From assembly GCF_023016525.1 (NCBI RefSeq), contig NZ_JALKCG010000008.1, positions 1 through 64,000 on the forward strand: a DNA stretch of 64,000 bases. Direction: 5' to 3'. Of the stretch, positions 6,371 to 14,649 are shown piece by piece. The notes under the pieces were generated by a model. The model did not search any database and had not been told where the DNA came from. It worked only from the letters and a program-made list of their open reading frames with translations. The translations under genes and the position numbers were made by a program. Position 1 is the stretch's first letter, and each line of letters begins with the position of its first letter. This DNA comes from Ancylobacter koreensis (GTDB taxonomy: Bacteria; Pseudomonadota; Alphaproteobacteria; Rhizobiales; Xanthobacteraceae).

Positions 6371-9346
6371 CTATTCCGCCGCTTCCAGCCGGCGCAGCGC
6401 GCCGCCATCGCGGGCGGCCGCCGCGCTGCGGGCCAGCACCTGCACGACATGCACCGCGTCGCGGTCGGCGCCGTCGTGGATCTGGTGACGGCAGGAGGTG
6501 CCGTCGGCAACCACCAGCGTGCCGGGCTCGGCCTTGCGCACCGCCGGCAGCAGCGAAAGCTCCGCCATGGCGAGCGAGGTGTCGATGGTCTCGGAGTGGT
6601 AGCCGAACGCGCCGGCCATGCCGCAGCAGCTCGATTCCACCGTCTCGACATGCAGCCCCGGCACGAGGCGCAGCGCCTTCTCCACCGCGCCCATAACGCC
6701 AAAGGACTTCTGGTGGCAGTGCCCGTGCAGCAGCGCCTTCTCGGCCACCGGCGCTAGCGGCAGGTCGAAGCGGCCGGCGTCGATCTCGCGGGCGATGAAC
6801 TCCTCGATCAGCAGCGCATGGGCAGAGAGCTTCTGCGTCCCCTCCCCCGGCAGCATGGAGGGCAACTCGTCGCGGAAGGCGAGCAGGCAGCTCGGCTCCA
6901 GCCCCACCACCGGCACGCCGCGCGCCACGAAGGGGGCGTAGGTCTCCACAACGCGCCGCGCCTCGGCCTTCGCTTCGTCGACGAGGCCGGCGGAAAGGAA
7001 GGTGCGTCCGCAGCACAGGGCACGCCTGCTGCCATCCACCGGGCGCGGCATGTGCACGCGGTAGCCTGCCGCGACCAGCACTTCCAGCGCGGCGACGACG
7101 TTCTCCTTCTCGAACCAGCGGTTGAAGGTGTCGGCGAACAGCACCACCTCGCGGCCGTCCGCCGGGCCAAAGGCGACGGCCTCCTCGCGGAAAGCGTCGG
7201 CGCGCCAGCGCGGCAGGCTGCGGCGGGCGGAGAACTGGGCGACGATTTCCGAAAGCATCGCAGCCCCCGGCAGGCTGTCGCGCAGGTTCAGCAGCCACGG
7301 CACCTTCGAGGCCAGCCCCGCATAGCGCGGCATATAGGCGACGAGGCGCTGGTGGAGGCTGACGCCCTTGGCCTTCGCCCGCGCCGCCAGCGCCTCGATC
7401 TTCATCTTGGCCATGTCGACGCCGGTCGGGCATTCGCGCCGGCAGCCCTTGCAGGAAACGCACAGCTTCAGCGTCTCCATCATCTCGTCGGAGGCCAGCG
7501 CATCCGGACCGAGCCGGCCCGATATGGCGAGCCGCAGCGTGTTGGCGCGCCCGCGCGTCACATCCTTCTCGTCGCGGGTGACACGGTAGCTCGGGCACAT
7601 GACGCCGCCGGCCGTCTTCCGGCAGGCGCCGTTGTTGTTGCACATCTCGATGGCGCCCTGCAGGCCGCCGCCCTCGCCGGAATAGCCGGTCCAGTCGAGC
7701 GCCGCCTTGATCGGTTGCACCTTGTAGTCCGGCGCGTAGCGGAACAGGCTGCGGTCGTCGAATTTCGGCGCCCGCACGATCTTGCCGGGGTTGTAGAGCC
7801 CGTTCGGGTCGAAGCGGTCCTTCACCTGCTCGAAGGCGCGCACCAGCCGGGTGCCGAACATCGGCTCGTGGAACTCCGAGCGCACGATGCCGTCGCCATG
7901 CTCGCCCGAATGCGAGCCCTTGTACTCGCGCACCATGGCGAAGGCTTCCTCGGCGATGGCGCGCATCGCCTTCACGTCCTTTTCCAGACGCAGGTTCAGC
8001 ACCGGGCGCACATGCAGGCATCCCTCGGAGGCGTGCGCGTACCACGTGCCCTTGGTGCCGTTCTTCTCGAACACTTCCGTCAGCCGCGCCGTGTAGTCGG
8101 CGAGGTGCGGCAGCGGGACGGCGCAATCCTCGACGAAGGAGACGGGCTTACCCGCCTGCTTCATCGACATCATGATGTTGAGACCCGAGGTGCGCACATC
8201 TGCGATGGCCGCCTGCAGCCCCGCCTCGCGCACGGCGACGACGCCGCCCCAGCGCGCACCCTCGCGATCCCAGCCGAAGCCGAGATCGCCCATCGTGTCT
8301 TCGAGGAGCTTCAGCCGGCGCTCGTTCTCCGCCTCGTCCTCGGCGAACTCGACCAGCAGGATGGCGTCCGGCGTGCCGCGCACGAACTGGCGCAGCGTCG
8401 ACTGGAACATCGGGATTTCACTGGCGAGCGCCAGCAGGGTGGAATCGACCAGTTCCACCGCAATGGGCTTGAGCTTCACCAGGTGCTGGGCCGCGTCCAT
8501 CGCCTGATAGAAGCTGCCGAAATGGCAGGCGCCGATCACCTTCTTGCCGATCAGCGGCCAGAGCTTCAGCTCGATACGGGTGGAATAGGCGAGCGTGCCT
8601 TCCGAGCCGACGAGGATGTGGGCGAGGTTGTAGCCGCGCTCGCCCGGCACCAGCGCGTCGAGATTGTAGCCGCCGACGCGGCGCTGCACGCTGGGGAAGC
8701 GCGCCGCCACCTCCGCCGCCTCGCGGGCGCCGAGATCGAGCAGGTCGCGGGCGAGCGGCGCCAGCGGGGAATCGAGCGGCAGGTCTGCGAGGTTGTGGTC
8801 GACCGTGCCGAAATGCGCCTTGGTGCCGTCCGCCAGCATGGCGTCAATGGACAGCACATTGTCCCGCATCGTGCCGTAGCGCAGCGAGCGCCCGCCGCAG
8901 CTGTTGTTGCCGGCCATGCCGCCGATCGTGGCGCGCGAGGCGGTCGACACGTCCACCGGATACCACAGGCCGTGCTTCTTGAGCTGGCGGTTCAGGTCGT
9001 CGAGCACGATACCCGGCTCGACGATGCAGCGCCGGCCCTCGACGTCGAGTTCGAGGATGCGGTTGAGGTGCTTTGAGCCGTCGATGACGAGGGATTCGTT
9101 GATGGTCTGGCCGCATTGCGAGGTGCCGCCGCCGCGCGGGGTGACGGGAATGCCCTCGGCGCGGGCCAGCGCGATGGCGCGCTCGGCCTCTTCGGTCGTG
9201 CGGGGCACGACGACCCCCAGCGGCATGATCTGGTAGAAGGAGGCATCGGTGGCATAGCGCCCGCGGTTGAAGCGGTCGAACCACACATCTCCGGAAACTT
9301 CCGCCTTCAGACGCCGCTCCAGACCGGGCGTCAGCCGTGCCGCCAT
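6371..9346 (-). CDS. FAD-linked 2-hydroxyacid dehydrogenase fused to Fe-S and CCG domains (YdiJ/DLD type)
   Basis: 991 residues. The N-terminal FAD-binding type 4 domain (about 25-250) contains PRGGGTSQCGQ and GGMAGNNSCGGRSLRYGT. An FAD-oxidase C-terminal domain follows to about 520 (HASEGCLHVRP, HSGEHGDGIVRSEF). Then come the two Fe-S cysteine clusters (CNNNGACRK/MCPSY around 590-610 and CVSCKGCRRECP around 660) and a cysteine-rich region with CCGRTFLSAG and CCGMAGAFGY. Relatives such as YdiJ oxidise D-2-hydroxy acids (D-lactate, D-2-hydroxyglutarate) and pass electrons to quinone or cytochrome. The start at 9346 has GGGAG upstream; an earlier in-frame start at 9430 would run through the proposed operator. 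The gene is divergent from the aminotransferase and shares its promoter region. The substrate is inferred to be the acid imported by TctABC. Confidence 0.88.
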   Translation of the reverse strand: MAARLTPGLERRLKAEVSGDVWFDRFNRGRYATDASFYQIMPLGVVVPRTTEEAERAIALARAEGIPVTPRGGGTSQCGQTINESLVIDGSKHLNRILELDVEGRRCIVEPGIVLDDLNRQLKKHGLWYPVDVSTASRATIGGMAGNNSCGGRSLRYGTMRDNVLSIDAMLADGTKAHFGTVDHNLADLPLDSPLAPLARDLLDLGAREAAEVAARFPSVQRRVGGYNLDALVPGERGYNLAHILVGSEGTLAYSTRIELKLWPLIGKKVIGACHFGSFYQAMDAAQHLVKLKPIAVELVDSTLLALASEIPMFQSTLRQFVRGTPDAILLVEFAEDEAENERRLKLLEDTMGDLGFGWDREGARWGGVVAVREAGLQAAIADVRTSGLNIMMSMKQAGKPVSFVEDCAVPLPHLADYTARLTEVFEKNGTKGTWYAHASEGCLHVRPVLNLRLEKDVKAMRAIAEEAFAMVREYKGSHSGEHGDGIVRSEFHEPMFGTRLVRAFEQVKDRFDPNGLYNPGKIVRAPKFDDRSLFRYAPDYKVQPIKAALDWTGYSGEGGGLQGAIEMCNNNGACRKTAGGVMCPSYRVTRDEKDVTRGRANTLRLAISGRLGPDALASDEMMETLKLCVSCKGCRRECPTGVDMAKMKIEALAARAKAKGVSLHQRLVAYMPRYAGLASKVPWLLNLRDSLPGAAMLSEIVAQFSARRSLPRWRADAFREEAVAFGPADGREVVLFADTFNRWFEKENVVAALEVLVAAGYRVHMPRPVDGSRRALCCGRTFLSAGLVDEAKAEARRVVETYAPFVARGVPVVGLEPSCLLAFRDELPSMLPGEGTQKLSAHALLIEEFIAREIDAGRFDLPLAPVAEKALLHGHCHQKSFGVMGAVEKALRLVPGLHVETVESSCCGMAGAFGYHSETIDTSLAMAELSLLPAVRKAEPGTLVVADGTSCRHQIHDGADRDAVHVVQVLARSAAAARDGGALRRLEAAE

Positions 9347-9413
9347 GATGTTCTCACTCCCATGCGCCCATCTGTGCGGGACCGCGAGCGGCCCCCATGG
9401 ACTTGACCGCATT

Positions 9414-9438
9414 TTGCATTCATAATTCATTTATGCAA
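9414..9438. promoter_or_regulatory. Proposed GntR operator in the divergent dehydrogenase/aminotransferase promoter
   Basis: TTGCAT (9414-9419) and ATGCAA (9433-9438) form a perfect inverted repeat spaced by 13 bases. The left half continues as TGCATTCATAAT, identical to the core of the palindrome upstream of tctC. The site lies 68 bases from the dehydrogenase start and 102 from the aminotransferase start, so one regulator could control both directions. Confidence 0.6.
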
Positions 9439-9539
9439 GATGGAACGCGCCGGGTGCGTGTTCCCGGCATTCCGTCGATAAACTTGCCGTCGATCAAGCG
9501 GCGCGCATCAACCGGCGCCGACCAAGGGAGAGAACACAG

Positions 9540-10745
9540 ATGTCCAGCAATGCCGCCCGGGTCGCGGGTCGTCATTTCCTGCAGATTCCGGGCCCGACCC
9601 CGGTGCCCGACCGCATCCTGCGCGCGATGGACATGCCGACCATCGACCACCGCGGCCCCGAGTTCCAGAAGCTCGGCAAGCGCGTTCTGGAAGGCATGAA
9701 GAGCGTCTTCAAGACCGCCAACCCGGTCATCATCTACCCCGCCTCCGGCACCGGCGCGTGGGAAGCCGCGCTCGCCAACGTGCTCTCCCCCGGCGACAAG
9801 GTGCTGATGTTCGAGACCGGCCACTTCGCCACGCTGTGGAAGAACATGGCCATCAAGCTCGGCCTGCATCCCGAATTCATCGGCTCGGACTGGCGCATCG
9901 GCGCCGATGCCGACGCTATCGAGGCCCGGCTGCGCGAGGACAAGAACCACGAGCTCAAGGCGGTCTGCGTGGTCCATAACGAGACCTCGACCGGCTGCAC
10001 CTCGCGCATCGCCGAGGTCCGCAAGGCCATCGACAATGCCGGCCACCCCGCCCTGCTGCTGGTCGACACCATCTCCTCGCTGGCCTCGATCGACTACCGC
10101 CATGACGAATGGGGCGTCGACGTCACCGTCTCCGGCTCGCAGAAGGGCCTGATGCTGCCGCCGGGCCTGTCCTTCAACGCCATCTCGCCCAAGGCGCTGG
10201 CGGCCGCCAAGAAGTCCAGCATGCCCAAGCTGTTCTGGTCGTGGGAGGAGATGATCCCCCATAACGAGAAGGGCTTCTTCCCCTACACGCCCGGCACCAA
10301 CCTGCTCTACGGCCTCGCCGAGGCGATCGACATGCTGCACGAGGAAGGGCTCGATAACGTCTTCGCCCGCCACGACCGCCATGCCGAGGCGACCCGCCGC
10401 GCCGTCCGCGCCTGGGGCCTCGAGATTCTCTGCCGCGACCCGAAGTACTATTCCTCGGTGCTGACGGCCGTGGTGATGCCGGAGGGGCACGACGCCGACG
10501 CCTTCCGCGAGAAGACGCTGAACCATTTCGACATGTCGCTCGGCACCGGCCTCACCAAGCTGTCGGGCCGCGTGTTCCGCATCGGGCATCTGGGCGACAC
10601 CAACGACCTCACCATCCTGGGCGCCCTCGCCGGCGTCGAGATGGGGCTGTCGGTGGCCGGCGTCCCGCACAAGAAGGGCGGCGCGCAGGCGGCGATGGAC
10701 TATCTCGCCGAGTGCGCCTCCGGCACGCTGAGCGCCGCTGCGTGA
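9540..10745 (+). CDS. sgaA: Serine-glyoxylate type class V aminotransferase
   Basis: 401-residue PLP enzyme of the class V family, close to alanine/serine-glyoxylate aminotransferases. The N-terminus has the family signature FLQIPGPTPVPDRILRAM. The PLP lysine is K202 within VTVSGSQKGLMLPPG, and the LLVDTISSL segment carries the cofactor-binding Asp. It transfers an amino group between serine or alanine and glyoxylate or a similar 2-oxo acid, in the cytosol. GGGAGAG precedes the ATG. It is divergent from the FAD dehydrogenase and followed by its likely regulator. The context suggests it uses the 2-oxo acid made by the dehydrogenase. The serine-cycle role known in methylotrophs is an alternative, though no other serine-cycle gene is in the window. 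Confidence 0.85.
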   Translation: MSSNAARVAGRHFLQIPGPTPVPDRILRAMDMPTIDHRGPEFQKLGKRVLEGMKSVFKTANPVIIYPASGTGAWEAALANVLSPGDKVLMFETGHFATLWKNMAIKLGLHPEFIGSDWRIGADADAIEARLREDKNHELKAVCVVHNETSTGCTSRIAEVRKAIDNAGHPALLLVDTISSLASIDYRHDEWGVDVTVSGSQKGLMLPPGLSFNAISPKALAAAKKSSMPKLFWSWEEMIPHNEKGFFPYTPGTNLLYGLAEAIDMLHEEGLDNVFARHDRHAEATRRAVRAWGLEILCRDPKYYSSVLTAVVMPEGHDADAFREKTLNHFDMSLGTGLTKLSGRVFRIGHLGDTNDLTILGALAGVEMGLSVAGVPHKKGGAQAAMDYLAECASGTLSAAA

Positions 10746-10754
10746 GGTACCGGG

Positions 10755-10785
10755 CCCGGCCGGCTTGCGAAATCCGCCGGCCGGG
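10755..10785 (+). terminator. Hairpin between the aminotransferase and GntR genes
   Basis: Perfect 10-bp stem CCCGGCCGGC (10755-10764) / GCCGGCCGGG (10776-10785). No U-tract, only TCAATTT. Likely a partial terminator lowering expression of the downstream regulator. Confidence 0.6.
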
Positions 10786-10800
10786 TCAATTTAGGAGCAC

Positions 10801-11535
10801 ATGACACTTCATGCCGCGCCGGGCGCGCGGCTTCGGGAGACCCGCCGCATGGCGATGTCGGATACGGCGATCATTCCGCGGCGCAGCCTGCATGACGAGC
10901 TGGCCGCACAGCTGCGCGACATGCTGATGCGCGGCGACCTCAAGGCCGGCGACAAGATCTCCGAACAGGCGCTGTGCCAGCGCTTCGGCGTTTCCCGCAC
11001 GCCGCTGCGCGAAGCGCTGAAGGTGCTCGCAAACGAGGGTCTGCTGATTCTCTCGCCCAATCGCGGGGCGAGCGTCGCGCGCGTGTCGCCCGATGAGGTG
11101 GACGAGCTGTTCCCGATCATGGGGGCGCTGGAGGCGGTGGCGGGCGAGACCGCCTGCGCCCGCGCCACCGACGCCGACGTCGCCGCCGTCCAGGCCATGC
11201 ATGACGAGATGCTGGTGCACTACCGGGCCGGCGATCCCGCCGCCTATCTCAGGCTCAACCGCGCCATCCACGAGAAATTCTTCGACATCGCCGGCAACCA
11301 CGCTCTGTCGCAGCTCTACCAGACGCTCATGGTGCGGATCCACGCGGTGCGCTTCATCGCCCAGAAATCCAGCGACCGCTGGCGCGAGGCGGTGGACGAC
11401 CACGAGGAGATGATGGCGGCGCTGCGCGCTCGCGACGGCGCGCGGCTCGGCGCCATCCTCAAGCTGCACCTGCGGCACAAGGCGGCGATGGTGCACGAAT
11501 CGCTCGATCCGCCGGAGAGCCGCGCGGCCGAGTAG
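10801..11535 (+). CDS. GntR family (FCD/FadR subfamily) transcriptional regulator of TTT module 1
   Basis: 244 residues. The N-terminal winged helix has SEQALCQRFGVSRTPLREALKVLANEGL as its helix-turn-helix region (about residues 55-82, split by the conserved SRTPLREAL). It is followed by an FCD ligand-binding domain with metal-binding His/Asp positions in NRAIHEKFF, DDHEEMM and KLHLRHK. The start at 10801 has AGGAG seven bases upstream. It lies 55 bases after the aminotransferase and is probably co-transcribed. Such proteins are usually repressors released by a carboxylate effector. The proposed operators are at 6316-6330 and 9414-9438. It is a paralogue of the regulator at 16263-17003. Confidence 0.9.
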   Translation: MTLHAAPGARLRETRRMAMSDTAIIPRRSLHDELAAQLRDMLMRGDLKAGDKISEQALCQRFGVSRTPLREALKVLANEGLLILSPNRGASVARVSPDEVDELFPIMGALEAVAGETACARATDADVAAVQAMHDEMLVHYRAGDPAAYLRLNRAIHEKFFDIAGNHALSQLYQTLMVRIHAVRFIAQKSSDRWREAVDDHEEMMAALRARDGARLGAILKLHLRHKAAMVHESLDPPESRAAE

Positions 11536-11555
11536 CGGGCCTTCTTCGGACAGAA

Positions 11556-11640
11556 CGTCATCCCGGCCGCAGCGAAGCGGAGAGCCGGGCCCGCTATCCG
11601 TTCCGCACGCGATTCCGGATCGGCCTATGGCCGCCCGAAC
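11556..11640. repeat. Dispersed palindromic intergenic repeat, copy A
   Basis: The sequence begins CGTCATCCCGGCCGCAGCGAA and continues with GAGAGCCGGG and CCGCACGCGATTCCGGATCGG. It is strongly similar to 63762-63850 in the same orientation and to the complement of 35120-35210. It sits between the convergent GntR and azoreductase genes. This is the palindromic extragenic element class common in Hyphomicrobiales chromosomes. Confidence 0.8.
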
Positions 11641-11648
11641 AGGCCGCC

Positions 11649-12248
11649 TCACGCCGCCTTCAGTTCGGCCGCGCTCCTGAGCGCGCCCTCCAGCGCCGCC
11701 TCGCGCTGGCCGGCCGCGATGCCGTCCGCCGCGATAAATTCCGGCGTGATGCCGATGAAGCCGAACACCCAGCGCAGATAGGTCTCGGCATGCTCGGCCG
11801 CCGTGGCGAAGCCCGGATCGGCATAGTGGCCGCCGCGCGCCAGCGCCACGATGACCCGCTTGTTGCCGGCAAGGCCCGTCACCGCGCCGTCCGCGCCATA
11901 GGCGAAGGTCTTGCCCGGCACGAGGATGCGGTCGATCCAGGCGCGCAGTTGCGTCGGAATCGAGAAATTATACATCGGCGCCCCGATCACCACGATGTCG
12001 GCGGCGAGGAAGGCGTCGAGCGCCTGCTGGCTCGCCGCGTCGCCCTTGCCGCCGGAAAGCGGATGGTCGGCGGGCATGCTGGCGGGCGTGGCGTGCGGCA
12101 GCGGCTCGGCCGCGAGGTCGCGGTAGACCACCTTCAGCGCCGGATCGGCCTGCGTCAGGCGCGCGACGATGGCGGCGCTCACCTGGCGGCTGACCGAATG
12201 ATCGCCGAGGATGGAGGAATCGAGGTGCAGGAGGATCGCGTTCGACAT
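11649..12248 (-). CDS. azoR: FMN-dependent NADH:quinone oxidoreductase / azoreductase (AzoR family)
   Basis: 199-residue flavodoxin-fold enzyme of the AzoR/AcpD family, the standard length. The N-terminus has the phosphate-binding [16 protein letters not shown], the FMN contact region is [20 protein letters not shown], and the [13 protein letters not shown] strand completes the fold. It performs two-electron reduction of quinones or azo compounds with NAD(P)H in the cytosol, thus protecting from electrophilic quinones. It is divergent from an HxlR regulator with an operator-like palindrome in between, the usual arrangement for reactive-electrophile sensing. Confidence 0.92.
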   Translation of the reverse strand: MSNAILLHLDSSILGDHSVSRQVSAAIVARLTQADPALKVVYRDLAAEPLPHATPASMPADHPLSGGKGDAASQQALDAFLAADIVVIGAPMYNFSIPTQLRAWIDRILVPGKTFAYGADGAVTGLAGNKRVIVALARGGHYADPGFATAAEHAETYLRWVFGFIGITPEFIAADGIAAGQREAALEGALRSAAELKAA

Positions 12249-12266
12249 GGAGGACCTTCAGTGCCA

Positions 12267-12285
12267 AGGTTACGAATTGTGACCT
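12267..12285. promoter_or_regulatory. Proposed HxlR operator (AGGTTAC-N5-GTGACCT)
   Basis: Near-perfect inverted repeat (6 of 7 arm positions match) in the 62-base divergent gap, 19 bases from the azoR start and 26 from the first possible hxlR start. Position and symmetry suit autorepression and repression of azoR by the HxlR dimer. Confidence 0.6.
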
Positions 12286-12310
12286 GGACTAATTAGGTGC
12301 CTATCCCTAT

Positions 12311-12763
12311 ATGCCGCAAGAACGCACAATTCTCATACCGAGGCACACCGAAGTGACTGAGGAACATCACGATTTGCAGAGCGAGAGCTGCCGCGGCGTC
12401 AGCCGTGTGCTGGCGCGCATCGGCGACAAATGGAGCGTGCTGATCGTCATGATGCTGGCGGACGGCCCGCGCCGCTTCAACGAGATGAAGCGGATGATCG
12501 ACGGCATTTCCCAGCGCATGCTCACTCTCACCCTGCGCGGGCTGGAGCGTGACGGGCTGGTCTCGCGCACCGTCTACCCCACCATTCCCCCGCGCGTGGA
12601 TTATGAGCTCACCCCGCTCGGCCATTCGCTGCGCGAGCCGGTGATGGCGCTCGGCCAATGGGCGCAGGCGAACCTCGACCACATCGCCGACGCGCAGGCG
12701 CGTTTCGACCGCCGTACCGCTGCCGAAAGCGAGCCAGCGGGCCTCCGCCCTGTGGCGTATTGA
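12311..12763 (+). CDS. HxlR family transcriptional regulator
   Basis: 150 residues. The HxlR winged helix covers about residues 26-120: [24 protein letters not shown], then [31 protein letters not shown] and the wing [14 protein letters not shown]. The Cys at the start of the domain is in the position used for thiol-based sensing of quinones or aldehydes in some members (HypR/QorR-like). The ATG at 12311 lacks a ribosome site; a GTG at 12353 with GAGG upstream is an equally good start. It is predicted to repress the divergent azoreductase. Confidence 0.9.
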   Translation: MPQERTILIPRHTEVTEEHHDLQSESCRGVSRVLARIGDKWSVLIVMMLADGPRRFNEMKRMIDGISQRMLTLTLRGLERDGLVSRTVYPTIPPRVDYELTPLGHSLREPVMALGQWAQANLDHIADAQARFDRRTAAESEPAGLRPVAY

Positions 12764-12908
12764 GCGCGCCGCTCCTGCCGGCGCCCTGTCCTGACACCGG
12801 CACGGCGGGTACCCTCTCGATTTATCCTATTGATATAATTAGATATTTTCCAACTGAGGAACGCGGGCCGCCCTGTCCACACACGCGACATAACGCGCTA
12901 CGGTGAAA

Positions 12909-12946
12909 TCGCATCTATAATTATTGATGTGAAATGATTGATGCGA
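12909..12946. promoter_or_regulatory. Proposed operator of TTT module 2 upstream of tctC
   Basis: TCGCATC (12909-12915) and GATGCGA (12940-12946) are a perfect inverted repeat around an AT-rich centre. That centre includes TAATTATTGAT (12918-12928), which recurs exactly at 17048-17058 in front of the CoA-transferase gene. Inferred target of the GntR regulator at 16263-17003. Confidence 0.55.
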
Positions 12947-13024
12947 TAGCGTGCCCGCTAAGAACCGCGAGGCCGGGAACATCATCCTGCCCGCTAAAGA
13001 AGTCTCAACAGGGAGAGGACGTTC

Positions 13025-14029
13025 ATGCCCAGTCATGCCCTTACTGCGTTTGCGCTCACGCTTACGGTGGCCCTTCCGGGCGCCGCTCTTGCCGAATGGC
13101 AGCCGAACCGCCCGGTCGAGTTCGTGGCGGCGGCCGGACCTGGCGGCGGCACCGACACCTTCGCTCGTGTCGTCCAGTCGGCGCTGAGCAAGAACGAACT
13201 GCTCACCACCCCGATCATCGTCGCCAACAAGGCTGGCGGCAGCGGCGCGGAGACCTTCATCTACGCCAAGTCGAACAAGGGCGACCCCTACAAGCTCTAT
13301 TTCGGCACGCAGGATGCCTATGTCCTGCCGCTCGCCAACAAGCTCTCCTACAGCCTGAAGGACCTCACGCCGGTCGCCGCGCTGGTGTTCGACCCCTTCA
13401 TCCTCTGGGTGAACCCGAAAGCCTCGGGCATTGAGGACGTGAAGGGCTTCATCGCCAAGGCCAAGGAGGCTCCCGGCCAGATCAAGCTCGGCGGCGCCAA
13501 GGCCAAGGAAGCTGACGAGACGCTGATGACCCTCATCGAGCGCTCCACCGGCACGGACCTCACCTACATCCCCTACAAGTCGGGTAGCGAGGCGGCGATC
13601 CAGGTGGCCGGCGGCCACATCACCGCCAACGTCAACAATCCGAGCGAGAGCGTCGAGCAGTGGAAGGCGGGCGTGCAGAAGCCGCTCTGCGTGTTCGAGA
13701 GCGAGCGTCTCGCCGACAAGACGGTGATCGCCGACGGCATGTCGTGGAACGACGTTCCGACCTGCGTCGAGGCCGGCATAAACGTGCCGAGCTTCGCCCA
13801 GCCGCGCACCGTCTGGGCGGCGGCCGACATCCCGCCGGAGGCCCTCGCCTATTATGTCGAGCTCATGACCAAGGCAGTCGCCACCCCGGAGTTCAAGGGC
13901 TACGAGGAGCGCGGAGCCCAGATCCCGCGCATGCTGACCGGCGACGCCTTCAAGGACTTCATCAAGAAGCACGAGGCGTCCTACGCCGAGATGTACAAGG
14001 CGAATGGCTGGCTGAAGGCCGCCGAGTGA
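13025..14029 (+). CDS. tctC: TctC/Bug-family periplasmic substrate-binding protein (module 2)
   Basis: 334 residues. A signal peptide (ALTAFALTLTVALPGAALA, cleavage before EWQ) is followed by the Bug signature PNRPVEFVAAAGPGGGTD. AGGGAGAGGA lies just upstream of the ATG. It is the first gene of a plus-strand operon tctC-tctB-tctA-gntR. It is homologous throughout to the module 1 protein at 5230-6240, but the ligand-pocket region around residues 15-60 differs in detail, so a related but distinct carboxylate is likely. Confidence 0.94.
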   Translation: MPSHALTAFALTLTVALPGAALAEWQPNRPVEFVAAAGPGGGTDTFARVVQSALSKNELLTTPIIVANKAGGSGAETFIYAKSNKGDPYKLYFGTQDAYVLPLANKLSYSLKDLTPVAALVFDPFILWVNPKASGIEDVKGFIAKAKEAPGQIKLGGAKAKEADETLMTLIERSTGTDLTYIPYKSGSEAAIQVAGGHITANVNNPSESVEQWKAGVQKPLCVFESERLADKTVIADGMSWNDVPTCVEAGINVPSFAQPRTVWAAADIPPEALAYYVELMTKAVATPEFKGYEERGAQIPRMLTGDAFKDFIKKHEASYAEMYKANGWLKAAE

Positions 14030-14052
14030 GCCCGAGCTACGGCTGACAGCCC

Positions 14053-14076
14053 GAGGGGGCGGTGCACCGCCCCCTC
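14053..14076 (+). terminator. Intercistronic hairpin between tctC and tctB (module 2)
   Basis: A perfect 24-base palindrome, 12-base arms GAGGGGGCGGTG (14053-14064) and CACCGCCCCCTC (14065-14076), 23 bases after the tctC stop. There is no U-tract. Its position equals that of the hairpin at 5189-5217, suggesting segmental differential expression of binding protein over permease. Confidence 0.75.
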
Positions 14077-14134
14077 ATTCCAACACCCGGATCGACGAAT
14101 GAGCGGGCCCACGCCGCCCGCCCGGAGGGACGTC

Positions 14135-14614
14135 ATGGACATCTCGCGCAACACCATGGAAGTCGCCACCGCCTGCGCGACCGCCGCCGTCGGCGGCATC
14201 GTGTGCTACGGCGCCACGCAGAACGGCATCGGCTGGAATGACGGTCCTGAGCCGGGTTATTTCCCGTTCTATATCGGCTGCCTCATCATCGTCGGCAGCC
14301 TCGTCACCATCGTCCAGACCGTGCTGCGGCGGACCTCGGTAGCCGACATCTTCATCGACGGCGAGCGGCTGCGCACCGTCGTCGCCTTCTTCCTGCCGAT
14401 CATGGCGCTGACGCTCGTCTCCGCCTGGCTCGGCCTCTATGTCGGCATGGCGCTCTACACCTTCTACGCCATGCGCGTTTCGGCGGGCTTCCGCACCCAC
14501 ACCGCGCTGTTCACGGCCGCCATCGTGGTCGCGGTCAATTTCGTCATCTTCGAGAAGATCTTCATGGTCCCGCTGCTGAAGGGCCCGATCCTCGAATATT
14601 TCGGCATCTACTGA
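14135..14614 (+). CDS. tctB: Tripartite tricarboxylate transporter, small permease TctB (module 2)
   Basis: 159 residues with four hydrophobic helices, the PEPGYFPFYIGCLII signature (about residues 38-52) and a C-terminal MVPLLKGPILEYFGIY. The start MDISRN is favoured because GGAGG lies ten bases upstream; an in-frame ATG at 14099 would add twelve residues with no ribosome site. Partner of the TctA that begins 35 bases downstream. Confidence 0.92.
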   Translation: MDISRNTMEVATACATAAVGGIVCYGATQNGIGWNDGPEPGYFPFYIGCLIIVGSLVTIVQTVLRRTSVADIFIDGERLRTVVAFFLPIMALTLVSAWLGLYVGMALYTFYAMRVSAGFRTHTALFTAAIVVAVNFVIFEKIFMVPLLKGPILEYFGIY

Positions 14615-14649
14615 GAACCAAGAAGAAGAGCCAGGGAGAGGACGAGGCC

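Noticed and set aside
6818-9076. A 752-codon plus-strand frame opposite the FAD/Fe-S dehydrogenase
   Set aside because: Shadow of the dehydrogenase gene, without start site support or recognisable sequence.
9347-9430. Longer N-terminus of the FAD/Fe-S dehydrogenase (ATG at 9430)
   Set aside because: It would place the start inside the proposed operator and adds unconserved residues; the ATG at 9346 has a GGGAG site.
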